A stretch of 64,000 bases of DNA from contig OY843749.1 in assembly GCA_963693025.1 (NCBI GenBank), forward strand, positions 1,426,001 through 1,490,000. The letters are read 5' to 3'. The translations under genes were made by a program, and so were the position numbers. This DNA comes from JAHRAW01 sp963693025. GTDB lineage: Bacteria > Pseudomonadota > Gammaproteobacteria > Arenicellales > Poriferihabitantaceae. The first letter of the stretch is position 1, and each line of letters begins with the position of its first letter. Shown in pieces: positions 49,679 to 58,651 of this stretch. The notes below the pieces were generated by a model. It did no database searches, was not told where the DNA came from, and worked only from the letters and a program-made list of their open reading frames with translations.

Positions 49679-52549
49679 CTAAAACCGCACCCGCCCCTCA
49701 AACCGAACCGCATGCTCAACCCCCACCCCATCCTTCTCAGCCCGTTCCCCAACCAAATCCAAATCAAACAACCTCCCCACCCCCCAACTCAACCCCAAGC
49801 GGTAATTCTGAACCTCCTCCCCAAGCGCCATCTCACCATAAGGCGTCAGCATAAACGCCGCACCCGGCAAACCATAACCCACACGCGTATTCAAACTAGC
49901 CTGCAAATCAGCATCAGCATCAGCAACAACAGCAGCCACCCCACCCCGCCAAACCGCATCAGCCCCACCGCTAGCATTCCCATATGCCGGAGCCAACGAC
50001 AACGACAGCCCCTGCCCATCCGCCCCTGCATTCAACTGCACATCCCCGCCAATCCCGAAATCCTCATAATCCCCGCCGTGGTAAAGCAGCACCCGCGTAT
50101 GAACCCCCATCGTCAAACCGCGCGCCGAGTCGGTGTAGCGTAGCGCGCTGCCCACCTCAACCCCGCTGCCGGTTTCGCCATCCCCGCCGTCATAACGCAT
50201 GCCGCCCTCAACTTCCAGCGTCAAATTCGCGCCGCCGGACAAGGCGTGCGGGCGGCGAGCCTGCAAAGCCACTCGCATCCGCTGCGTGTTCACATCCAAT
50301 GCCGACAATCGCACCATGTCCGCCGCCTTGCCGCCTTTTACATCGGCGCCGGTGGCGAAGGCTTCGGCTTTTAGGCGCAACTCGTTGTCGCCGCGCACGT
50401 GCAGGCGGTTGTTGCCGCCGATGCCGACCATGTGCATGCTGACGTCGCTGGTTGAGCGCGTGTTGTTGGTTTTGTTGCGGATGACCAAGTCGCCGTTGCC
50501 GAAGCCGAGCGTCGCCCACCAGTCCAGGCGACCGTCCGGCGTGCTGTTGCCGATATACGGGTGGATGCTGAACATATCCAAGTCGTAGTCGCCGCGCTCC
50601 CGCGTGTTGGTGGTGTCATCGGTGTAGCCGATGTCCGCCTCGTTCCACGACAACATCACCCCCCCCAGCAATTCGTCTCCCAGGTGGGCGTCGACGCCGG
50701 CGTTCACGCTCAGCAAGTCGCCGTCCCAGTCAATTTTGCGGGTCTCGCCGCCGAGTTGACTGAAATCGCCGTTGCCCCACATCGCCGCGCTCTCGCCCAA
50801 TGCGCCGCCGCCGCCCGATGCGCCGAGCGGCAACACGAAGTCGGAAGCGCCGAGCATTGCCTTGCCGTCAAACCCGCCATCAACCCCCGAGCGCATCGCC
50901 TCAGCCGCCCACGCCGCCGCCGATGCCGAAAACGCCGCCGACGAATACTCGCCACCGCCGCCCCCCGACCTCGCCTGACCCATCCTTCGCGCAATCGCGC
51001 CCATCTGCCGGTCGCTCATCTCGCGCGTTACATCGGGCAGAATCACGCGGTTGACCGCGTCTTCCTCGGTGGCGGTGGTGGTGGCGGGGGGCGCCGGCAT
51101 GTCGTTGTCGGTCACCGTCACCCTCACACTGGCGGCGGTGACGCCGTCGGCGCCGTAATTCGCCCCGGCAACCGTGTGCGTGATGTTGGCGGTGTCGGTG
51201 GCGGTGTCAGCGTCCTCAACGCCGGACACGGTCACCGTCTGCACATCGTCCCAGTTGCCGGCGGAGAAAATCAGGGCGCCGGAGACGGTGACATCGGCGT
51301 TATTGCTACTCGGCGTCACCGTCACATTGCCGCCGATCGGCTCAGACTCCAGCACCACCGTATAGGCGCCGGAAGCGCCTTCGGTAATCCCCACATTCGT
51401 CTCGGAAATCGTCACGCCCGGCGCGTCGTTGTCGGTCACCGTCACCGTCACACCGGCGGCGGTGGTGACGGTGGCGTAATTCCCCCCGCCAACAACCGCG
51501 TGCGTGATATTGGCGGTGTCGTCGTCGGTGTCAACGTCTTCATCGCCGGACACGGTCACCGCCTGCGGGGTGTCATAGTTGCTGGCGGTGAAAATCAGGG
51601 CGCCGGAGACCCCGACATCGGTGTTATCGCTACTCGGCGTCACCGTCACATTGCCGCCGCTCGGCGCAGCCGTCAGCGCCACGGTATAGGTGTCGGTAGC
51701 GCCTTCGGTAATCCCCACAGTCGTCTCGGAAATCGTCACGCTCGGCGTGGGGGCCGCGGTCACCATCACCATCACGGCGCCGCGGTCAACGCCGGCGTCG
51801 GGTTCCTCCCCCACTCTGCGCATCCTGTGGTTGAGGGTGAGGGTGTCGCCGTCGGCGGCACTGGGAAGCAGGGTCACGGTGAACGTCTGCGCGGTGTTCC
51901 AGTTGCCGTCGGCGGTGGTGAAAGTCAGCGTCGCCGGTGCGTAATTCGCCCTGGTGCCATCGCCGAGATTCGCCCACATCGGATTAATCTCCGCCGTGAC
52001 GGCTGGCGCTTCATCCAACACCACGCTATAAGCGCCGCTGCCGCCTTCCTGCACCGTCAGCATGGTCGGGGTAATCGTCACTGCGGGCAGCGGCGTGAGG
52101 GCACCGTTCACCGTCATTAGCAGTCTCGCCATAGCCGGCACGGTGGTGCTAGTGGAGGTGACCTGGTAGAAAATCGCGGTGGTTCGGGTGCTGCCGACGG
52201 CAACGTCGTCAAAGTCGCCGTTCGGGTCGAAGGTGTAAGAGCCATCGTCGCGGACCGTGAACTGACCGGCGTGACTGCCGCGTATGGCGACGCCGACATC
52301 GGTCGCGGTCAGCGCGGTTGCGGTTGCGCCAACCTCGGTGATGGTGAGGGTGCCAGCGCCTGTGTCGTTGTCGTTGGTAAGCAGGCCCGGGGCATCCACG
52401 GTGATGGGGGTGTTTGCATCGGTGGTGCCGTCATCATTAACAGCAGTAAGTTCAGGCACTTCATCCTGCCCCCACCCCACCCCCGAAAGCCCCAACCCCA
52501 CCACCACCCCCAAAACACGCAGGGGGACATTAAGAATGTGATAAGTCAT
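49679..52549 (-). CDS. autotransporter-like outer-membrane surface protein with beta-sandwich repeats
   Basis: 956 aa from the ATG at 52549. A signal peptide (MTYHILNVPLRVLGVVVGLG..., about 27 residues) is followed by a VCBS/cadherin-like domain (NDDGTTDANTPITVDAPGLL), a degenerate repeat and two ~108-aa Calx-beta-like repeats (VTISETTVGITEGATDTYTV and VTISETNVGITEGASGAYTV) ending TVTDND. A Gly/Ala linker leads into a C-terminal beta-barrel (alternating strands, last residues FEGRVRF with terminal Phe), the autotransporter pattern. The passenger is probably exposed on the cell surface and may bind calcium or a ligand; no enzyme motif is seen. It stands alone between repeats. Confidence 0.8.
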   Translation of the reverse strand: MTYHILNVPLRVLGVVVGLGLSGVGWGQDEVPELTAVNDDGTTDANTPITVDAPGLLTNDNDTGAGTLTITEVGATATALTATDVGVAIRGSHAGQFTVRDDGSYTFDPNGDFDDVAVGSTRTTAIFYQVTSTSTTVPAMARLLMTVNGALTPLPAVTITPTMLTVQEGGSGAYSVVLDEAPAVTAEINPMWANLGDGTRANYAPATLTFTTADGNWNTAQTFTVTLLPSAADGDTLTLNHRMRRVGEEPDAGVDRGAVMVMVTAAPTPSVTISETTVGITEGATDTYTVALTAAPSGGNVTVTPSSDNTDVGVSGALIFTASNYDTPQAVTVSGDEDVDTDDDTANITHAVVGGGNYATVTTAAGVTVTVTDNDAPGVTISETNVGITEGASGAYTVVLESEPIGGNVTVTPSSNNADVTVSGALIFSAGNWDDVQTVTVSGVEDADTATDTANITHTVAGANYGADGVTAASVRVTVTDNDMPAPPATTTATEEDAVNRVILPDVTREMSDRQMGAIARRMGQARSGGGGGEYSSAAFSASAAAWAAEAMRSGVDGGFDGKAMLGASDFVLPLGASGGGGALGESAAMWGNGDFSQLGGETRKIDWDGDLLSVNAGVDAHLGDELLGGVMLSWNEADIGYTDDTTNTRERGDYDLDMFSIHPYIGNSTPDGRLDWWATLGFGNGDLVIRNKTNNTRSTSDVSMHMVGIGGNNRLHVRGDNELRLKAEAFATGADVKGGKAADMVRLSALDVNTQRMRVALQARRPHALSGGANLTLEVEGGMRYDGGDGETGSGVEVGSALRYTDSARGLTMGVHTRVLLYHGGDYEDFGIGGDVQLNAGADGQGLSLSLAPAYGNASGGADAVWRGGVAAVVADADADLQASLNTRVGYGLPGAAFMLTPYGEMALGEEVQNYRLGLSWGVGRLFDLDLVGERAEKDGVGVEHAVRFEGRVRF

Positions 52550-52682
52550 GGGTTTGTTCCTCGGGTTGGGGGGGTTGTTGGCGGGCGGGCGGTGGTCGGG
52601 CGAAGTCATGGGTCTGCTCCTCGGGTTAGGGGGGTTGTTGGGATGCGGGCGGTGGTCGGACAGGGTCATTGGCTTGCTCCGG
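52547..52682 (-). repeat. 60-bp tandem repeat carrying the translation start of the autotransporter gene
   Basis: In-frame ATG codons at 52549, 52609 and 52669 are exactly 60 bp apart, each preceded by a Shine-Dalgarno-like GAGGA, GAGGAG or GGAGC 6-8 bases upstream. The units (SDHRPHPNNPPNPRSRPMT style when translated) are near-copies. The 52549 start leads straight into the signal peptide. The open frame continues to 52834 without homology, so the upstream starts, if used, would add Pro/Asn/His-rich leaders. Confidence 0.75.
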
Positions 52683-52937
52683 TGGGGGGCGTTAGTTTGC
52701 TCAAAATTGGGGGCGAGGGGGGCGGCTCGGTGGAAGAAGCCGGCTCGGGGGGAGCGGGGAACATCGTCCATCCCAAAGAATTGCCCCAACCTCGATTGCA
52801 TAATGTCGGTAGTTTTCATCGGACAACCATCCAAATCAGTTTAGAAACCCCCCAATAATAACAAAAACCCCAAAAGCAACCAACAAATAAATTAAATCTA
52901 AGCCGAAAAAGCCTAATTTCGTCATTCTCCACTACTT

Positions 52938-53382
52938 CGTCATTCTCGAGCGTTAGTGTCCGTTGCCGCCGCGCCTTTTCTTTTAAGCGGCGGCTTACCG
53001 GACACTTGCGTCCTCGGGAATCTCCCTAAGGTTAGCGCTGAGCCCAAACAAAGCGAGCGAAGCAGGCGGCGGGTAAGCCGCCGTTTTTGTGGTTTTTTGG
53101 GCACGGGCTTTGTTGGAGTCCACGGTAGTCTTAGGGAGATTCCCGAGGTCGTAAGCGCCCGTAAGCCGCTACGCGGCAACGGGCGCTAACGCTCGAGAAT
53201 GACGAAGTAGGAGGTTAGCGCGGATTCAAGCAAAGCGGGCGAAGCAGGCGGCGGGTAAGCCGCCGTTTCTGTGGTTTTTTGGGCGGGGGCTTTGTTGGAG
53301 TTCACGGTAGTCTTAGGGAGATTCCCGAGGTCGTAAGCGCCCGTAAGCCGCTACGCGGCAACGGGCGCTAACGCTCGAATGA
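52938..53382 (+). repeat. nested-hairpin repeats, copy E1 (267 bp) and duplicated right half E2
   Basis: E1 is complete, 52938-53204, bounded by CGTCATTCTCGAGCG and CGCTCGAGAATGACG. Directly after it a second copy of the right half (about 53218-53382) repeats AGGCGGCGGGTAAGCCGCCG, CTTAGGGAGATTCCCGAGG and the GTAAGCGCCCG hairpin. From 53383 to 53450 short units of GGAATGACGAGTACTT type, derived from the right end, are repeated. From there to 53547 I see only C/A-rich spacer before prfB. Confidence 0.82.
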
Positions 53383-53547
53383 CGAGGTTGTTGGGAATGA
53401 CGAGTACTTGGGAATGACGAGTACTTGGAATGACGAAGTGGGGGAAATAACGCGTACTGAGTAGCAACCCATTTCCACCCAACCCCTACCATTCCCCCCA
53501 AAAATTGGCTACTCTCCCACCAACCAACCACCAAACCACCCCCACCA

Positions 53548-54646
53548 ATGGAAACCCCCAACGAACTGCTCGCCTCCCTGCAAACATCATCCCAACGAAT
53601 CGCCGCGCTCAGGGGGTTTCTTTGACTATTCTGGTGCGAAAGAGCGGCTGGAAGAGGTTGATTTAAGGCTGGAGGACCCGACGATTTGGGATAACCCGAG
53701 CGAGGCTCAGGCGTTGGGGCAAGAGCGGGCTCGGTTGGGGCGGGTGGTTCATGGGCTTGAGCGGTTGGGTGGGCAGGTTGCCGATTGCTCCGAGTTGTTG
53801 GAGTTGGCGCAGGCGGAGGAGGATGCCGAGGCGGTGGCGGTGATTGAGACGGAAGCGGCGAAAATTGCGCGGGAGTTGGAGAAGATGGAGTTTCGGCGGA
53901 TGTTTGCGGGCGAGGCGGACGCGCATAATGCTTTTGTGGATATTCAATCCGGGTCCGGCGGCACCGAGGCGCAGGATTGGGCGGAGATGTTGTTGCGGAT
54001 GTATACTCGCTGGGGGGAAGACCAGGGTTATCAAATCGACCTCATTGAGAAATCGCCCGGCGATGTGGCGGGCATCAAGAGCGCGACGCTTAAAATGAGC
54101 GGCGAATTCGCCTACGGCACGATGCGCACCGAAAACGGGATTCACCGGCTGGTTCGCAAGAGCCCGTTTGATTCGAGCAACCGCCGCCACACTTCGTTCG
54201 CCTCGGTGTATGCCTATCCCGAAGTGGATGACAGCGTTAGCATTGACATTAACCCGACCGATTTGCGGGTGGATACTTATCGCGCCAGCGGGGCGGGGGG
54301 GCAGCACGTCAATCGCACCGATTCGGCGGTTCGCATCACGCATCTGCCGTCGGGAATCGTGGTACAGTGCCAGAACGACCGCTCGCAACATCGCAACCGC
54401 GCCGAGGCGATGGGCATGCTGAAGTCGCGGCTGTTTGAAGCCGAGATGAAAAAACGGCGGGAGCAGCGCCAGAGCGAGGAGGACGCGAAGGCGGACATCG
54501 GCTGGGGCAGTCAGATTCGCTCGTATGTGCTCGACCAATCGCGCATCAAAGACCTCAGAACCGGCGTGGAAACCGGCAACACGCAGGCGGTGCTGGACGG
54601 CGCGCTCAACCCGTTTATCGAAGCCAGTTTGAAAGCCGGGCTGTGA
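53548..54646 (+). CDS. prfB: peptide chain release factor 2, made by programmed +1 frameshift
   Basis: RF2 ends translation at UGA and UAA. A 25-codon first frame (53548-53622, METPNELLAS... ending in RGFL) stops at TGA 53623-53625. The sequence AGGGGG TTT CTT TGA C matches the E. coli frameshift site (AGGGGG TAT CTT TGA C), so the second frame resumes at GAC 53624 and runs to 54646. The joined protein is 365 aa, the same as E. coli RF2. It has the SPF tripeptide (KSPFDSSN) that reads the stop codon and the catalytic GGQ (SGAGGQHVN). RF2 thus controls its own level. lysS follows 41 bp later. Confidence 0.95.
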
Positions 54647-54687
54647 GGTTAAGCGGCGCACTCGGTGAGCGGCACGGATAACAAACG

Positions 54688-56211
54688 ATGAGCCACAACG
54701 ATAACGACAACGAGAACGAACAAAGCCGGTTGCGGCGCGAAAAACTGGCAACGCTGCGCGCGCGCGGCAACGCCTTCCCCAACGACTTCCGGCGAGACGC
54801 CTTCGCCGCCGATTTGCTGGCGGACTTCGCCGATGCGCCGGAGCAACTGGCGGCGGCTACGACTCCGACGCGCGTCAAGGTGGCGGGGCGGCTGATGTCG
54901 CAGCGCATTATGGGCAAAGCCGCCTTCGCGCACATTCAAGATATGAGCGGGCGCATTCAACTGTTCGTGCAGCGCGACTTGTTGCCGGACGGCGTCTATA
55001 ACGATGAGTTCAAAAAGTATGACATCGGCGACATCATCGCCGCCGAAGGGGAGTTGTTTCACACCAAAACCGGCGAACTCAGCGTGCGCGTGGACGGCAT
55101 TCGGTTGCTGACCAAATCGCTGCGCCCGCTGCCGGAAAAATATCACGGACTGACCGACGCGGAACTGAAATACCGGCAGCGCTATGTCGACCTGATTATG
55201 AGCGCGCAGACCCGCGAGGTCTTCCAAACGCGCGCCGCCGCGATTCGGTATATCCGCGAATTTATGACCGAGCGGCGCTTTCTGGAAGTGGAGACGCCGA
55301 TGATGCACCCCATCCCCGGCGGAGCGCTGGCGCGTCCCTTCGCCACGCATCACAACGCGCTGGATATGCAATTGTTCCTGCGCGTCGCCCCGGAGTTGTA
55401 TCTGAAACGGCTGGTCATCGGCGGCTTCGAGCGCGTCTTCGAAATCAACCGCAGTTTCCGAAACGAAGGCGTCAGCACGCGCCACAACCCCGAGTTCACG
55501 ATGCTGGAATTCTATCTGGCGTTCGCCGATTACCGCGAGTTGATGGACTTGACCGAGGAGATGATTCGCGGGCTATGCCACGCCGTCGCCGGCGGCACGA
55601 CGCTGGACTATCAGGGGCAACGGCTGGATTTTTCCGGGCGGTTTGAGCGCATGACGCTGCTCGAATCACTCCTGCGCCAACACCCCGACCTCACCGCCGC
55701 GCAACTCAACGACCCGCAAGCCATCGGCGCAGTAGCGCAACGGCTTGGCGTTGATGCCGATGCCGCGGCGGGGGTGGGCAAACTGCAGATGGACGTGTTT
55801 GAAAAAACCGTGGAAAGCCACCTGCAAAACCCCACCTTCATCACCGCCTACCCGGTGGAAGTCTCCCCACTGTCACGGCGCAACGACCGCGAGCCGGAAC
55901 TCAGCGACCGCTTTGAGTTGTTCGTCGCCGGACGCGAAATCGCCAACGGCTTCTCCGAACTCAACGACCCCGAAGACCAAGCCGAGCGCTTCCACCAACA
56001 ACGCGCCCAAGCCGCCTCCGCCGAAGCCAACTCCGCCCAAGCCACCGAATCCATGCACTTCGACGCCGACTACATCCGCGCCCTGGAATACGGAATGCCC
56101 CCCACCGCCGGCGAGGGGATTGGGATTGACCGGCTGATTATGTTGCTGACCGATAGCGCTTCGATTCGGGATGTGTTGCTGTTTCCGCAGATGCGGCGGG
56201 AGGGGGGGTGA
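54688..56211 (+). CDS. lysS: lysyl-tRNA synthetase (class II)
   Basis: LysRS (507 aa) charges tRNA-Lys. The OB-fold anticodon domain (about 55-150; RVKVAGRLMSQRIMGKAAFAHIQD) precedes the class II catalytic domain with motif 2 (NEGVSTRHNPEFTMLEFYLAFADY) and motif 3 (GIGIDRLIMLLTD). Full length. The prfB-lysS pairing is the same as in E. coli. Confidence 0.97.
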   Translation: MSHNDNDNENEQSRLRREKLATLRARGNAFPNDFRRDAFAADLLADFADAPEQLAAATTPTRVKVAGRLMSQRIMGKAAFAHIQDMSGRIQLFVQRDLLPDGVYNDEFKKYDIGDIIAAEGELFHTKTGELSVRVDGIRLLTKSLRPLPEKYHGLTDAELKYRQRYVDLIMSAQTREVFQTRAAAIRYIREFMTERRFLEVETPMMHPIPGGALARPFATHHNALDMQLFLRVAPELYLKRLVIGGFERVFEINRSFRNEGVSTRHNPEFTMLEFYLAFADYRELMDLTEEMIRGLCHAVAGGTTLDYQGQRLDFSGRFERMTLLESLLRQHPDLTAAQLNDPQAIGAVAQRLGVDADAAAGVGKLQMDVFEKTVESHLQNPTFITAYPVEVSPLSRRNDREPELSDRFELFVAGREIANGFSELNDPEDQAERFHQQRAQAASAEANSAQATESMHFDADYIRALEYGMPPTAGEGIGIDRLIMLLTDSASIRDVLLFPQMRREGG

Positions 56212-56264
56212 GGTTATGTTGCTTCGTCATTCTCGAATGGTAGAGAAGAGGGAGCCCATTACTT

Positions 56265-56672
56265 CGTCATTCTCGAATGATAGAAAAATAAGGAGCGCTA
56301 GCGACTATATTTTTCATCACCTTCGGGAATCTCCCTAAGACTACCGTGAATTCCAACAAAGCCCGTGCCCGTCTTAGGGAGATTCCCGAGGACGCAAGTG
56401 TCCGTAAGCCGCCGCTAAAAGAAAAAGCGCGGCGGCAACGGACACTAACGCTCGAGAATGACGGCCTTACTTCGTCATTCTCGAACGATAGAAAAATAAG
56501 GAGCGTAGCGACTATATTTTCATCGCCTTCGGGAATCTCCCTAAGGCTACCGTGAATTTCAACAAAGCCCGTGCCAGTCTTAGGGAGATTCCCGAGGACG
56601 CAAGTGTCCGTAAGCCGCCGCTTAAAAAGAAAAGGCGCGGCGGCAAACGGACACTAACGCTCGAGAATGACG
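56265..56672 (-). repeat. nested-hairpin repeats, copies F1 (199 bp) and F2 (200 bp), inverted orientation
   Basis: Two complete copies lie in tandem in the reverse orientation to copy A: F1 56265-56463 and F2 56473-56672. Each begins CGTCATTCTCGAA and ends CGCTCGAGAATGACG, with the same two internal hairpins. A third left-end fragment lies at 56225-56240, next to the lysS stop. The arrangement at a gene end fits a role in transcription termination or simply insertion in tolerated sites. Confidence 0.83.
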
Positions 56673-56722
56673 GGGGTTTTGTTTTTGTTGGGGTTGTTGT
56701 TGGGTGTTCTTGTCAACTTTGC

Positions 56723-56749
56723 TTGATAGTTCCCTAAGTTTGCTATAAT
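56723..56749 (+). promoter_or_regulatory. promoter of the 169-aa unknown gene
   Basis: -10 TATAAT at 56744-56749 is preceded by TGC, an extended -10 signature. TTGATA (56723-56728) lies 15 bp upstream, shorter than ideal. The start codon follows 36 bp later, with AAGGCG as Shine-Dalgarno. Confidence 0.6.
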
Positions 56750-56785
56750 CCGCCATATCGGTCTAAACAAAAAGAAGGCGAAACA

Positions 56786-57295
56786 ATGAAACAGCAACAG
56801 TTACAGAAAACCTTGAATGATTTGGTCAGCGGGTTTGGCTACGACAATGTCCGCAAAACACTCAGCGGAATGCGATTGCCACAATCTACTAGTGCAAAGC
56901 GTAGTGCAAAGATTAACCCCGTCACCGTCGGCAAACCCCCCGCGAAAAACATCAGAAAAAGCACAAAACCCAATGCCGTAAATGTGGTTAAGTCGCTCGT
57001 CATAACCGATAACGAAAAAAAGAAAATCCTTTTTACGTTGGCGGAAAAATATGAAGCCAAGGAATTTATGCCGAATGTCAACCACGTGCGGGATTTTCTA
57101 AGCAACGGCGAGCGGGATGTGTCGCGCATCAAATCACGGCAGCAAGTGACCGTTGCTGTGTTCAAACAACTCGGCGGTTTGGAAATCGACGAACTGCGCG
57201 AAATGCTGGACCGCGGACTATATGGTCCGCCCAAAAGACTAGCGCCTTATGCGCGGGCGATTGAAGGTTTTCGCAGGCCCGATCGCTCCGTTTAG
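56786..57295 (+). CDS. hypothetical protein with own promoter
   Basis: 169 aa, not recognised. The N-terminus (QQLQKTLNDLVSGFGYDNVRKTLSGM) looks like a helical segment with a helix-turn-helix-like pattern. A Lys/Pro-rich linker (about 35-65) leads to a helical C-terminal half (ITDNEKKKILFTLAEKYEAKEFMPNVNHVRDFLSNGERD...) that ends GPPKRLAPYARAIEGFRRPD. The length and basic character would suit a small DNA- or RNA-binding protein, but there is no definite motif. Codon use seems more A/T-rich than its neighbours, so it may be foreign. It has its own promoter between the F repeats and the lol genes. Confidence 0.7.
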   Translation: MKQQQLQKTLNDLVSGFGYDNVRKTLSGMRLPQSTSAKRSAKINPVTVGKPPAKNIRKSTKPNAVNVVKSLVITDNEKKKILFTLAEKYEAKEFMPNVNHVRDFLSNGERDVSRIKSRQQVTVAVFKQLGGLEIDELREMLDRGLYGPPKRLAPYARAIEGFRRPDRSV

Positions 57296-57403
57296 CGCCG
57301 GCGCGTTGCCGGTCACGACAACCCGAGCCGCCGGCGCATTGCTCGCTCAACCGCGCCGCGGTCGTGGCGTGAAATGCTTTCCCGACCTTTCGCGCACCAT
57401 CCA

Positions 57404-58651
57404 ATGACCCCCCCACCAGAAATCTTCATCGGGCTACGCTACACCCGCGCCAAGCGGCGTAATCATTTTATTTCCTTCATCTCAGCAACCTCGATGGCAG
57501 GCATCGTGCTGGGAGTGTGGGCGTTGATTACGGTTATGTCTATTATGAATGGCTTTCATGCCGACTTGCGTGACCGTATTTTGTTTGTGGTTTCGCATGT
57601 GACGGTTAGCGACTATGGCGGTTTTCTCAGCGACTGGCGCGTGGCGGCGGAGCAAATATCAGCGCATCCGCAGGTGCAGTCGCAGGCGCCTTATATTCTT
57701 GGGCAGGGCATGCTCACCAACGGCACGGCGGCGACGGGCGCGCTTATTCGCGGTATATCGCCGCAGCGCGAGCGGGAGGTGTCGCAGGTGCTTGACCACC
57801 TCATCGCCGGTAACCAAGACGCGCTGCAAGCCGGCGGGTTTGGCATCATCCTCGGCGACACTTTGGCGCGCAGTCTGGGGGTGTCCACGGGCGACAAGGT
57901 CACGCTGATTGCGCCCAAAGGCAAGGTCACGCCGGCGGGTTTGCTGCCGCGCCTGAAACGCTTCACCGTGGTCGGGCTGTTCCGCATCAACATGCACCAA
58001 TACGACAGCGGCATCGCGCTCATCCACCTGCAAGACGCCGCCCGCTTGTTCGGCGTGGCGGACAAGGTCAGCGGGCTGCGGCTGAAACTGGCGGACGTCG
58101 AGCGCGCGCCGGCGGTGCGGGCGCAACTCGCCGAGCAACTGGGCGGGCATTACCGCATCCGCGACTGGACGATGGAGCACGCCAACTTCTTCCGCGCGCT
58201 GCAAATTGAAAAGCGCGTGGTCTTCATCGTGCTGCTGCTCATCATCGCGGTGGCGGCGTTCAACATCGTCTCCACGCTGGTGATGATCGTGACCGACAAA
58301 CAAGCCGACGTTGCGATTCTCAGAACCCTCGGTTTAAGCCCCGCCGGCGTGATGAAAATTTTCATGGTGCAAGGCGCCGTCATCGGCGTCGCCGGCACGC
58401 TGCTCGGCGGCGCGCTCGGGGTGGTCACCGCGCTCAACGTGGAAACCCTCATCCCGGCGATTGAAAATTTTTTCAACACCGAGTTGTTTCCGATTGATGT
58501 GTATTTGATTAGCGACTTCCCGGCGCAGATGCGCTGGACCGACGTGTCGCGCATCATCGGCGTGGCGCTGATGATGAGTTTTCTCGCCACGCTGTACCCG
58601 GCGTGGCGGGCGTCGCGGGTCGAGCCCGCCGACGCGTTGCGCTACGAATGA
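57404..58651 (+). CDS. lipoprotein-releasing ABC transporter permease (LolC/E/F family)
   Basis: About 415 aa. One transmembrane helix (about 26-48) is followed by a large periplasmic domain (DLRDRILFVVSHVTVSDYGGF to about residue 260), and three more helices close the protein (VVFIVLLLIIAVAAFNIVSTLVMIVTDK, GVAGTLLGGALGVVTALN, IIGVALMMSFLATLYPAW), ending RVEPADALRYE. The family extracts lipoproteins from the inner membrane for LolA. Only one permease gene accompanies lolD, so it may work as a homodimer like LolF. The start at 57404 (MTPPPEIFIGLRYTRAK) matches the family. Confidence 0.92.
   Translation: MTPPPEIFIGLRYTRAKRRNHFISFISATSMAGIVLGVWALITVMSIMNGFHADLRDRILFVVSHVTVSDYGGFLSDWRVAAEQISAHPQVQSQAPYILGQGMLTNGTAATGALIRGISPQREREVSQVLDHLIAGNQDALQAGGFGIILGDTLARSLGVSTGDKVTLIAPKGKVTPAGLLPRLKRFTVVGLFRINMHQYDSGIALIHLQDAARLFGVADKVSGLRLKLADVERAPAVRAQLAEQLGGHYRIRDWTMEHANFFRALQIEKRVVFIVLLLIIAVAAFNIVSTLVMIVTDKQADVAILRTLGLSPAGVMKIFMVQGAVIGVAGTLLGGALGVVTALNVETLIPAIENFFNTELFPIDVYLISDFPAQMRWTDVSRIIGVALMMSFLATLYPAWRASRVEPADALRYE

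Noticed and set aside
50561..52120. 519-aa open frame on the plus strand.
   Set aside because: Antisense to the autotransporter gene; it merely reflects its repeats.
52550..52834. N-terminal extension of the autotransporter to 52834.
   Set aside because: The extra ~95 residues are low-complexity repeats in front of a clear signal peptide; only the ATG at 52549 gives a normal secretion start, although upstream use cannot be excluded.
53714..54646. prfB starting at the ATG at 53714.
   Set aside because: This would omit the N-terminal domain; the frameshift site upstream gives a full-length 365-aa RF2.
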